Assembly (NCBI RefSeq): GCF_024171785.1
Contig: NZ_JAMTCK010000019.1
Coordinates: 124,001-188,000 of the forward strand
Length of the DNA: 64,000 bases
Direction of reading: 5' to 3'
DNA from: Goodfellowiella coeruleoviolacea
GTDB taxonomy: Bacteria; Actinomycetota; Actinomycetes; Mycobacteriales; Pseudonocardiaceae
In this document: piece by piece, positions 56,539 to 64,000 of the stretch
How positions within the stretch are numbered: the first letter of the stretch is position 1
How the letters are laid out: each line of letters opens with the position of its first letter
Made by a program: the position numbers and the translations under genes
Notes under the pieces: generated by a model
The model's database searches: none
Told to the model about the DNA's origin: nothing
The model's input: only the letters and a program-made list of their open reading frames with translations

Positions 56539-57497
56539 GTGAAGAACTCCGTTGTCGGCCGGGGGTGCAGCGGCTGCCTCGGCCTGGCCTCGTCCAGCAC
56601 GCGCATGCCGGCGTGCTCGGCCAGTGCCTCGGTGGCGGCCTCGACGAACGCGGCCACCGCCGGGGTGTGCCGGCCGCGCGGCCAGGCCGGCGAGGTGCGC
56701 CAGGCCAGCGGCTGCCCGACCAGCGGCCGCCACACCACCTCGGGCTGGCGCGGCGGGTCGACCCCGTCGGTGAACGCCACCGAGCCGCCGGCCAGCACCA
56801 GGCCCAGCGCGAACTCCGGGTTGGCCACCTGGTGCACCTCGGTGGGGGTGAACCCGTGCCGGGCGCAGGTGGTCAGCACCTCGTCGAACAGCGCGGGCGC
56901 GCTCGGCCGGGGGAACAGCACCAGGGCCAGGCCGGTCAGCTCGGCCAGCCGCACCCGCTCGGCCGCGCCGGCCGGGTGCGCCGCGGGCAGCAGCACCCCG
57001 AGCAGGCAGCACAGCACCGGCCCCAGGCTCAGCCAGGTCGAGTCGAACGGGTACCGCAGCAGGCCCACGTCCAGGGTGCGGTCGGCCAGGCCGCGCAGCT
57101 GCTCGGCGGTGCTGATCTCGCGTAGCCGCAGCTCCATGCCGGAGCGGCGGCGCTGGAACGCGGCCAGCAGCGCGGCCACGGCCCGGCCGCCCAGGTCGGG
57201 CGGCACCCCGACGCGCAGCGCCCCGAGTTCACCACGGCGCAGCCGCTCCGCCGTGGTGTGCAGCTGGTCGGCCCTGGCCAGCAGCTCCCCCGCCGCGGGC
57301 AGCAGCAGCCGGCCCGCGTCGGTGAGCGCCACCCCGCGCGCCGACCGGTCGAACAGGCGCACGCCCAGGTGGCGTTCGAGCCGCTGGATGCTCTGCGACA
57401 GCGGCGGCTGGGACAGGTGCAGCCGGGCCGCGGCCCGCCCGAAGTGACCTTCCTCGGCCACGGCCAGGAAGTGCTTCAGGTGCCTGATCAAGTCCAT
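56535..57497 (-). CDS. LysR-type transcriptional regulator
   Basis: 320 residues. N-terminal LysR HTH HFLAVAEEGHFGRAAARLHLSQPPLSQSIQRLERHLGVRLFDR, followed by the periplasmic-binding-protein-like effector domain. ATG 57497 is chosen; longer upstream frames are noise over the palindrome. Translationally coupled to the beta-lactamase-like gene and divergent from an MBL-fold gene. The palindrome in between is its likely binding site. It may sense a beta-lactam or a metabolite degraded by one of the two enzymes. Confidence 0.93.
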   Translation of the reverse strand: MDLIRHLKHFLAVAEEGHFGRAAARLHLSQPPLSQSIQRLERHLGVRLFDRSARGVALTDAGRLLLPAAGELLARADQLHTTAERLRRGELGALRVGVPPDLGGRAVAALLAAFQRRRSGMELRLREISTAEQLRGLADRTLDVGLLRYPFDSTWLSLGPVLCCLLGVLLPAAHPAGAAERVRLAELTGLALVLFPRPSAPALFDEVLTTCARHGFTPTEVHQVANPEFALGLVLAGGSVAFTDGVDPPRQPEVVWRPLVGQPLAWRTSPAWPRGRHTPAVAAFVEAATEALAEHAGMRVLDEARPRQPLHPRPTTEFFT

Positions 57498-57506
57498 CAC
57501 CAGCAA

Positions 57507-57541
57507 CGATATCCGAACGCATATCGGCACAGGCACGATAT
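57507..57541. promoter_or_regulatory. LysR-type operator with extra half-site
   Basis: CGATAT (57507-57512)-8 nt-ATATCG (57521-57526) is a perfect inverted repeat; a further CGATAT lies at 57536-57541, 29 nt from the first. LTTRs typically occupy a recognition site plus an activation site like this between divergent genes. Confidence 0.65.
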
Positions 57542-57638
57542 TGGACTTGGACAGGCCAGGCGCGGCGCTGGTCTGCTTGCCGCTGTTGACGACCGGCCCC
57601 TCGGGCGGGCCGGCGGGCAGTGGAAGGAATCCGACACG

Positions 57639-58667
57639 ATGTGCACGACGTGCGGCAGCGGCCCCGCGCCTGACGGGGCGGGCCGGATGAACCGGCGGCG
57701 GATGTTGTTCGGCTCGGCCGGCGCGGCGGTGGCGGTCGGTACCGGCGTGGCGCTCGGCACCCTGCCCCGGGGCACCGCCGAGGCCGAGCCGCGCCGCCCG
57801 GACGGCCGGCGGCACGGGGTGAACCTGCGCTGGCTGGGCGTGGCCGGCTGGGAGCTGAGCTTCGACGGCCGGCGCGTCCTCATCGACCCCTACCTGAGCC
57901 GGTTCCCGGTGTGGGACGCGCACGGCAGGACCATCGACGACTACCCGATCGCGCCCCGCACCGACCTGCTCGACCGGCACCTCACCGAACGCCCCGAGCT
58001 GGTCCTGGTCACCCACGGCCACTACGACCACCTGGCCGAGGTGCCCTACGTGCTGTCGAAGTTCCCGGACCAGGACGGGGCCACCACCAGGGTGATCGGC
58101 ACCGAGACGCACGCCCACCTGCTCACCGCGCTCGGCGTGGACCCGGCGCGGGTCGTCATCGTCGACGGCGGCGAACACCTGGACTTCCACGGGTTCACCG
58201 TGCAGGTGGTGCGCAGCTCGCACAGCCGCAACGCCAGCTACGGCTACTACGCGCCGGGTACCCTCACCGCCCCGCCCGCCCGCACACCGACGGTGATCAA
58301 GGACCTGCTGGAGGGCGGCAGCCTGGGCTACCTGGTCCGGATCGCCGACCGGTACTCGATCCTGTTCCTGTCCGGCACCGCCGACTTCGTGGCCGGTGAG
58401 GTGGCCGGGCTGCGGCCGGACGCGCTGGTGCTCGGCGTCAGCGGTCACGCCAACGTCCACGACTACGTCGGGCGGGTGCTGCGGGCGACCCAGCCGGCCC
58501 TGGTGATCCCCAGCCACCACGACGACATGGTCACCCAGCTGGACGACCCGGCCCTGCCGCCCAAGGGCAGCCCGGCCGCGGCCAAGGAACTCACCGACAC
58601 CATCGCCCGGCTCGGCCTGAACGCCACCGTGCTCGACCCGACCATCCTGGCGTGGGAAACCCTGTGA
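57639..58667 (+). CDS. Metallo-beta-lactamase fold hydrolase, Tat-exported
   Basis: 342 residues. Tat-type signal NRRRMLFGSAGAAVAVGTGVALG at about 17-40, with Cys residues (MCTTCGSG) before it. MBL motif THGHYDHLAEV (HxHxDH). Further His residues follow in VVRSSHSRNASYG and VSGHANVHDY; the last metal ligand is probably in PSHHDDM. Substrate unknown (the family includes lactonases, phosphodiesterases and beta-lactamases). ATG 57639 has GGAAGGAA 10 nt upstream. Convergent with the ATPase-domain gene. Likely controlled by the divergent LysR gene. Confidence 0.9.
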   Translation: MCTTCGSGPAPDGAGRMNRRRMLFGSAGAAVAVGTGVALGTLPRGTAEAEPRRPDGRRHGVNLRWLGVAGWELSFDGRRVLIDPYLSRFPVWDAHGRTIDDYPIAPRTDLLDRHLTERPELVLVTHGHYDHLAEVPYVLSKFPDQDGATTRVIGTETHAHLLTALGVDPARVVIVDGGEHLDFHGFTVQVVRSSHSRNASYGYYAPGTLTAPPARTPTVIKDLLEGGSLGYLVRIADRYSILFLSGTADFVAGEVAGLRPDALVLGVSGHANVHDYVGRVLRATQPALVIPSHHDDMVTQLDDPALPPKGSPAAAKELTDTIARLGLNATVLDPTILAWETL

Positions 58668-58698
58668 ACCGCTGAGCGGCCGGGGCCGGCCGGTGCCG

Positions 58699-59430
58699 TC
58701 AGGGCCGGGCGGCCGGTGGCGTCACCGCGAGCGGCCGGCTGCCCTCGGCGGGGTGCACCAGCACGCCCTGCCCGGGTGGCTGGGCGCTGGGCACCACGCC
58801 ACCGAGCAGCGGCCCCACCTCCGGGCTGCCGCTCATGATCACCGCGGGGCCGCCCTGGTCGCACACGCCGGCGAGGAGCGGGTCGTGCGCCAGGGCCCTG
58901 GGCGTCGAGCCGTCCAGTTCCCTGGCGATCACCAGGTGCAGGCCGACGTCCCGCCCGTGGGGCAGCAGGTCGACGAGGGGCAGCAGCGGGTTCACCTGCT
59001 GGTGGGGGGCCAGCATCCGGTAGTCGTCCACCACGACGAACAGCTCCGGGCCCCGCCACCAGGACCGGTCCCGCCGCTGTGGCGGGGTCACGTCCGGGCC
59101 GGGCAGCCGCCGGTCCATCAGCGCCCGCACGTCGCGGACCACGTCGTGCACCTCGCGCCGGGCCCGCACCCAGGACAGCACCCGGCTGGACGAGGCCACG
59201 TCCAGCAGCCCGTGCCTCGGGTCCACCAGCAGGAAGACCGCCTCGCCCGGGGCGTAGACCCGCTCGACACCCGCCACGACCGCGCACAGCAGCGTGGACT
59301 TGCCCGCGCCGGCGTCGCCCAGCACCACCAGGTGCGCATCGGCGTCGAAGTCCAGGCACACCGGCCGCCGCCCGTGCCGGTCCTCCCCGACGGGCACCGG
59401 CCTGCTGCCCGGTGTGCGCGGTCCGTCCAC
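58699..59430 (-). CDS. Stand-alone EccC/FtsK-like ATPase domain protein
   Basis: 243 residues. Clear paralogue of the last ATPase domain of the 1478-residue protein immediately upstream: shared patterns HLDFDADxH, VRALMxxRxPGPDVTxxQxRxRSWWxGPELFVVVDDY, and GSPxxGxLLGxVxPSAQPPGxG. Walker A is GDAGAGKST (about 38-46) and Walker B ends VVVDDY, without the catalytic Glu. GTG 59430 has GGAGGAGA 5-6 nt upstream and starts 24 bp past the stop of the fusion gene, so they are co-transcribed. Possibly a regulatory subunit or dimerisation partner of the fusion ATPase. Confidence 0.85.
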   Translation of the reverse strand: MDGPRTPGSRPVPVGEDRHGRRPVCLDFDADAHLVVLGDAGAGKSTLLCAVVAGVERVYAPGEAVFLLVDPRHGLLDVASSSRVLSWVRARREVHDVVRDVRALMDRRLPGPDVTPPQRRDRSWWRGPELFVVVDDYRMLAPHQQVNPLLPLVDLLPHGRDVGLHLVIARELDGSTPRALAHDPLLAGVCDQGGPAVIMSGSPEVGPLLGGVVPSAQPPGQGVLVHPAEGSRPLAVTPPAARP

Positions 59431-59454
59431 GACTCTCCTCCAACTCCAGCCGGG

Positions 59455-62400
59455 TCAGGTCGACCGGGTGATCCCGTCGAGGTCGGCCTCGTTCGACGCC
59501 ACTTCGGCCTTGCTCAGCTCGGGTTCGTCGGGAACAGCCGCACCCGAGGCGGACTCGCCCGGTTCGGACACCTCGGGGCTGAGCGGGGCATCCTCCGGTG
59601 TCCAGGCCGTCTGAACGAGCTGGACCCCCTGCTTGCGGCTGACCAGGAAGCCCCGGCCGGGCGGCTGCGCACTGGGTTTGACACTGCCCAGCAGCACGCC
59701 CTCGTCGGGGCTGCCACTCATGATCAGCCCGGGCGTGCCGATCTCCCGCAGCCGGCTGAGGATGGGGTCGTACATCGCTCGGGACGCACCACCGGTCCGG
59801 CGCACCACGACCAGGTGCAGCCCCACGTCCTTGGCCACCGGCAGGAACTCGGCCAGCGGCTCCAGCGGCCTGGTGCCCGCCGTCGCCACCAGGTCGTAGT
59901 CGTCGACCACGACGAACAGCTCCGGCCCCTGCCACCAGGACCGGGTGCGCAACTGCTGCTGGGTGACGTCCGGGCCGGGCACCCGGTCGGCCATGACCGC
60001 CCGCACCTCCTTGACCACGTCGGTGAGCTGGGGCGCGGACACCGCGTAGGCCAGCAACTGGTCGGTCTCCAGGTAGCCGAGCAGACCGCGCCGGTAGTCC
60101 ACCAGCATGATCAGCGCCTGCTTCTGGGTGTAGCGCCGGGTGATGCCCCGGATGATCACCCGCAGCAGGTTGGTCTTGCCGGACTCGCCGTCGGCGAACG
60201 CGATGAAGTGCGGGTCGGCGTCGAAGTCCAGGTGGACCGGGGCCAGCTCGGCCTCGTCGACGCCGATCGGCACCAGCCGACCGCCCCTCGGGTGCTGCTG
60301 GTCAACGGCCGAGGCGAGTTCGGCGTAGGGCAGCAGGTCGGGCAGCAGCCGCACCGGCGGGGCCACCGGGCCGCGCCAGGCGCCGGCCACCCGCTCGACC
60401 AGATCCTGCACCCCGGCGGCCACGGTGGACGCGTCCGAGGACGCGTCGACGCGCGGCAGCGCGGTGAGGAAGTGCAGCTTCTCCTTGGTCAGCCCGCGGC
60501 CGGGCCGGCCCTGCGGCACGTTCACCGCGACCTTGCGGTCGATGTCGGACTCGCTGGGGTCACCCAGCCGCAGCTCGAACCGGGTGCCCAGCAGGTCCTT
60601 GACCGCCGGCCGGATCTCCGCCCACCGGTTGGCCGCGATGACCACGTGCACGCCGTAGGCCAGACCCTGCGCCACCAGCCGCACCACCTGCGGCTCCAGT
60701 GCCTCGAACTCGTCTCGGAAGTTCCGCCAGCCGTCGATCAGCAGGAACACGTCGCCGAACGGGTCGTCCCCGATCTCCCCGCGCCGCTTGCGGTCGCGGA
60801 ACTCGACCACGGAGTCGATGCCGTGCCGGCGGAACCGCGCCTCGCGCTGGCTGATCAGCGTGGCCAGTTCGGCCACCATCCGGCGCGCCTTGTCCGGGTC
60901 GAGCCGGCCCGCGACGCCACTCACGTGCGGCAGCGCCTCCAGCGCCGCCAGCGTGCCACCACCCAGGTCCAGGCAGTAGAACTGCACCTCGGTCGGGGTG
61001 TGGGTGAGCGCCATGGACGCCACGATCGTGCGCAGCAGCGTTGACTTGCCCGACTGCGGGCCCCCCACGACCGCGCCGTGTCCGGCGGCGCCGGTGAAGT
61101 CGGCCCACAGCAGGTCGCGGCGCTGCTCGAAGGGCCGGTCCACGATGCCGATCGGCGTCTGGAGCTTGCCGTTGCCGAAGAACCCGGTCGGACAGACGCC
61201 CCGGTCCTCGGTGGGCGTCAGCGGCGGCAGCAGCGCGTCCAGTGCGGGCGGCTCGTCCAGCGGCGGCAGCCACACCTCGTGCGCGGGCGGGCCCTGGCCG
61301 GCCAGCCGGCGCACGACCACGTCCAGCACGCTGGGCATCCTGCCGTCGGCGCCCGCCGCGTCCCCGCCCCCGGGGTGGGGCGCGGACACGAACGCGGCCT
61401 TGAACCGCACCATCGAGGCGGTGTCGAACCGCAGGTAGCCCGAGCCGGGGATGGGCGGCAGCTCGTAGGCGTCGGGCACGCCGATGGCCGCGCGGGACTC
61501 GGCCGCGGCGAAGGTCCGCAGACCGATCCGGTAGGACAGGAAGGTGTCCAGACCGCGCAGCCGGCCCTCCTCCAGCCGCTGCGAGGCGAGCAGCAGGTGC
61601 ACGCCCAGACTGCGGCCAACCCGCCCGATCTGCACGAAGAGGTCGATGAAGTCGGGCCGGGCCGCGAGCATCTCGGAGAACTCGTCCACCACCACGAACA
61701 GGGTGGCCAGCGGTGGCCGGTCGGCGTGGTTCTCCCCGGTCCTCTGGTAGTCCCAGACGTTCTTGTGGTGGCCCTTGGCCAGCACCTCCTGGCGGCGGAT
61801 CAGCTCACCGGCGATGGCGTCCCGCATCCGGTCGACCAGGGCCAGGTCACCGGCCAGGTTGGTGATCACCGCGGCGGTGTGCGGCAGTGCCTCCAGGCCG
61901 CGGAAGGTGGCCCCACCCTTGAAGTCGACCAGCACGAAGTTCAGCTCGGCCGGGGAGTGGGTGGTGGCCAGCCCGAGCACCAGGGTGCGCAGCAGCTCGG
62001 ACTTGCCCGAGCCGGTGGCGCCGACGCACAGGCCGTGCGGGCCCATGCCCTCCATGGCCGCTTCCTTGATGTCCAGCACCACGGGCTGACCCTGCTCGTC
62101 GACCCCGATCGGCACGCGATAGCGGTCCCGGATCGGCCGGCGCCGCCAGGCCCGCTGGATGTCGAAGCTCGCCGGGTCACCGAGGCCGAGCAGGGCGAAC
62201 AGGTCGTGGTCGCGCCGCAGCGGGTCGCCGCCGTCTGGCCCGGGTGCGCTGCCGGGCATCTCGTCCAGACTCCGCCAGCCGAGCAGGAGCTGGTTGCTGG
62301 TCAGCTTGGCCACCAGGGCTTCCAGGTCCTCGGTGGTGGTGTCGGCCGGCTCCGGGAGCGCGGCCAGGAACCGCTGGCCGCCGTACAGGCCCCAGCCGGG

Positions 62401-63891
62401 TCGGTCCGGCAGGCTGGCCGCCAGCTGCGGGTCCACCTTGGACTCGCCGGGGTCGTCCAGCAGCAGCTCGATCCGGCCGCGCAGCAGCATGGCCAACTGG
62501 TCGGGCAGTTCCGCCCAGCGGCGGGCGGTGACGATGACGTGCACGGCGAAGCCGAGCCCGGTGCTGGCGATCCGCCGCACGGCGTCGGCGAAGCCCGGCA
62601 CCGCCTGGGCGAACTGCTCCCAGCCGTCGACCACCAGGAACAGGTCGCCGTGCTCGTCCGGGGGTAACACGCCGCGCCGGCACAGTTCGCGGTACTGGCT
62701 CAGCTTGGTGATCGGCACGGTGCGGAACAGCCGGTCGCGGGCCTGGATGGTGGCCTCCACCCGGGCCAGCAGCCCGGCCACCTCGCGCGGCTGGGCCGGG
62801 CCGAGCACGGTGCGCACGTGCGGCTGGTCGGCCAGCGCGCTGAACCGGCCGGCCGAGTCCAGGCAGTGGAAGGCGATCTCGCCGGTGGGCCGGTTGAACG
62901 CCAACCCGGCCAGCAGGGTGTGCAGCAGGGTGGTCTTGCCGGAGTAGATCCGCCCGACGATGGCCACGTGCCCGTCCTGGCCGGCCAGGTCCACGCGCAG
63001 CACGTCGCCGGCGTCCGGCCCGCGGCGCTGGTGGCCGCGGCCGATGGGCACCAGCAGTCCGGTGGCCGGCCCGCTGGGCTCGGCGGGCAGCAGCTCGGTG
63101 AGCGTGGGCGACGGGCCGGCGTCGGTGAGCCGGCCCGGCTTGGCCCTGGCCAGCGCGAAGAACCCGTCGGCCTGGTTGCTCCTGGTCGGGGTCTGCCGCG
63201 CGCCGGAGCGCCGCATCTCGTGGTGCACGTACTCGTAGAGGTCGTCGGCGGTGATGACGTCCTTGCCGTCCCTGGCCGCGGCGCCGGTGGCCAGGCCGGT
63301 GATCACCGCGTGGGTGAACGCCGAGTAGCTCTGCGGTGGGGTGTGCGGGTGGTAGGTGACCAGGCGCTGGTCCTCGTAGGCGAACTCCAGCTCGGTGCTG
63401 GCGGTGATCACGTAGCTGCCCCGGCCGAGGTGGCTGCCCAGGTCCAGGCTGGCGGTGGACTTGGGGCCCCGGCCGGCCGAGAAGACGCCGCTGTAGCAGC
63501 AGTCCAGCAGCACCGCCTTCATGTTGGCCTGGCACTCCTCCAGCAGGTCGTGCACGAGCGTGGCCGGCACCGCGGTGGAGTGCGGCCGGTCGGTCTCGGT
63601 GTCGTAGGCGGCGAAGAACAGCCGGTTGTGGTCGTTCTTGATGCCGTGCCCGGACAGGTACAGCAGCACCAGGTCGTCCACGTCGCGGTCGCGGAACAGC
63701 TCCTCGATGTGCCGTTCGATCCGGGCCTTGTCGGCGTCGATCAGCACCGGCGCGGCGTCGAAGCCGCCGATCTCCGGGTCGAGCAGCAGCTGGCCGAGTT
63801 CCTGTGCCTCCTGCGCGGGCGCGCGCAGCCGGCGCAGCCTCGGGTCGGCGTAGCGGGAGGTGGCGATCAGCAGCGCCAGGCGTTGGCCCAT
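59455..63891 (-). CDS. Caspase-like protease fused to four EccC/FtsK-type ATPase domains
   Basis: 1478 residues. Residues 1-250 are a C14 caspase/metacaspase fold: YLSGHGIK (His82) and LLDCCYSG (catalytic Cys132), plus VHDLLEECQANMKAVLLD. Then four ATPase modules: 275-530 with GRIYSGKTT; 590-870 with GATGSGKS and Walker B VVVDEFSEM (the only one with the catalytic Glu); 915-1150 with GGPQSGKS; 1205-1425 with GESGKT. This mirrors the ATPase stack of the type VII secretion motor EccC, but no membrane helices are present. Such fusions are known from comparative work as part of caspase-centred conflict systems. The effector target and trigger are unknown. The tail (about 1435-1478) is acidic. Confidence 0.9.
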   Translation of the reverse strand: MGQRLALLIATSRYADPRLRRLRAPAQEAQELGQLLLDPEIGGFDAAPVLIDADKARIERHIEELFRDRDVDDLVLLYLSGHGIKNDHNRLFFAAYDTETDRPHSTAVPATLVHDLLEECQANMKAVLLDCCYSGVFSAGRGPKSTASLDLGSHLGRGSYVITASTELEFAYEDQRLVTYHPHTPPQSYSAFTHAVITGLATGAAARDGKDVITADDLYEYVHHEMRRSGARQTPTRSNQADGFFALARAKPGRLTDAGPSPTLTELLPAEPSGPATGLLVPIGRGHQRRGPDAGDVLRVDLAGQDGHVAIVGRIYSGKTTLLHTLLAGLAFNRPTGEIAFHCLDSAGRFSALADQPHVRTVLGPAQPREVAGLLARVEATIQARDRLFRTVPITKLSQYRELCRRGVLPPDEHGDLFLVVDGWEQFAQAVPGFADAVRRIASTGLGFAVHVIVTARRWAELPDQLAMLLRGRIELLLDDPGESKVDPQLAASLPDRPGWGLYGGQRFLAALPEPADTTTEDLEALVAKLTSNQLLLGWRSLDEMPGSAPGPDGGDPLRRDHDLFALLGLGDPASFDIQRAWRRRPIRDRYRVPIGVDEQGQPVVLDIKEAAMEGMGPHGLCVGATGSGKSELLRTLVLGLATTHSPAELNFVLVDFKGGATFRGLEALPHTAAVITNLAGDLALVDRMRDAIAGELIRRQEVLAKGHHKNVWDYQRTGENHADRPPLATLFVVVDEFSEMLAARPDFIDLFVQIGRVGRSLGVHLLLASQRLEEGRLRGLDTFLSYRIGLRTFAAAESRAAIGVPDAYELPPIPGSGYLRFDTASMVRFKAAFVSAPHPGGGDAAGADGRMPSVLDVVVRRLAGQGPPAHEVWLPPLDEPPALDALLPPLTPTEDRGVCPTGFFGNGKLQTPIGIVDRPFEQRRDLLWADFTGAAGHGAVVGGPQSGKSTLLRTIVASMALTHTPTEVQFYCLDLGGGTLAALEALPHVSGVAGRLDPDKARRMVAELATLISQREARFRRHGIDSVVEFRDRKRRGEIGDDPFGDVFLLIDGWRNFRDEFEALEPQVVRLVAQGLAYGVHVVIAANRWAEIRPAVKDLLGTRFELRLGDPSESDIDRKVAVNVPQGRPGRGLTKEKLHFLTALPRVDASSDASTVAAGVQDLVERVAGAWRGPVAPPVRLLPDLLPYAELASAVDQQHPRGGRLVPIGVDEAELAPVHLDFDADPHFIAFADGESGKTNLLRVIIRGITRRYTQKQALIMLVDYRRGLLGYLETDQLLAYAVSAPQLTDVVKEVRAVMADRVPGPDVTQQQLRTRSWWQGPELFVVVDDYDLVATAGTRPLEPLAEFLPVAKDVGLHLVVVRRTGGASRAMYDPILSRLREIGTPGLIMSGSPDEGVLLGSVKPSAQPPGRGFLVSRKQGVQLVQTAWTPEDAPLSPEVSEPGESASGAAVPDEPELSKAEVASNEADLDGITRST

Positions 63892-63895
63892 CGGC

Positions 63896-64000
63896 TCACG
63901 TCCCCCCGCCCGCCGGCCGCGCCGCGGCCTGGTCGGGCTCGTCGTCGCCGTCGCCCGCGCCGGGTGCGGCCGGGGTGGCGGCGGCCAGCGCGCCGGAGGT
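63896..64000 (-). CDS. C-terminal end of the gene upstream of the caspase-ATPase fusion (partial)
   Basis: Only the last 34 residues are inside the window: an Ala/Gly/Pro-rich, acidic tail (ATPAAPGAGDGDDEPDQ). The stop lies 4 bp before the ATG of the fusion gene, so it belongs to the same operon. No fold can be assigned. Confidence 0.6.
   Translation of the reverse strand, partial: TSGALAAATPAAPGAGDGDDEPDQAAARPAGGGT

Overview
The window is very GC-rich, with coding regions strongly biased to G or C at the third codon position, many GTG starts, actinobacterial gene order and Tat/lipobox signal peptides. All of this points to the chromosome of a filamentous actinomycete. Pseudonocardiales (Crossiella/Saccharothrix/Amycolatopsis-like) is my best inference, but no rRNA is present to prove it. 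I found no tRNA, rRNA, CRISPR array, transposase or prophage.

Layout. 1-2.1 kb: a WYL regulator (cut by the window edge) divergent from a BBE-type flavin oxidase. 2.3-22.5 kb: a long, entirely minus-strand housekeeping block, read right to left: rimP-nusA-ylxR-infB-ylxP-rbfA-nrnA-MATE-MFS-truB-ribF-HTH-thpR-rpsO-pnp-M16 peptidase-dapB-TPR membrane protein. Several of these genes overlap by 4 bp (ATGA/GTGA), and an Actino-pnp-like leader RNA precedes pnp. 22.7-33.7 kb: cell-envelope and small enzymes, namely a Tat lipoprotein plus ferritin-like protein, an aminotransferase, PhoD phosphatase, a tandem pair of secreted PLD-fold proteins, YjbQ, two anchored membrane proteins and a HAD phosphatase. 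34.3-44.4 kb: proS, a secreted pectate lyase behind a perfect 14-bp operator, YaaA, a DEAD-box helicase, siroheme synthase and a CobM with a very long disordered tail. 44.7-64 kb: an accessory region with gene remnants at a likely inversion joint, a BioF-like protein without its catalytic lysine, three tandem trypsin-like proteins (one catalytically dead), TetR/P450, M48, glyoxalase/Xre, LysR/beta-lactamase-like/MBL, and finally an operon encoding a 1478-residue caspase-EccC/FtsK fusion plus a stand-alone ATPase-domain paralogue.

Main discoveries. (1) A three-copy intergenic element (about 14.8, 33.9 and 42.1 kb) carries two TTGTCCACA boxes (the actinomycete DnaA-box sequence). Exactly 39 nt separate the inner box from a TAGGCT -10 hexamer, which begins a 42-nt conserved block able to form a GC hairpin or a G-quadruplex. 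Each copy is followed by locus-specific short tandem repeats. (2) The caspase-EccC fusion operon at the right end resembles a protease-effector conflict or cell-death system. (3) At least 14 genes show a TANNNT-like hexamer 6-8 nt before the start codon, meaning leaderless transcription. This fixes several starts, including those of ribF, truB, thpR and nrnA. (4) Degenerate 7-29 bp tandem repeats repeatedly sit just after stop codons.

How the genes work together. The left half couples transcription and translation factors (NusA, IF-2, RbfA, RimP, S15, ProRS) with RNA turnover (PNPase, NrnA, DEAD helicase) and FMN/FAD, siroheme and diaminopimelate synthesis. The right half is a set of secreted hydrolases, small regulator-enzyme pairs and a putative defence module.
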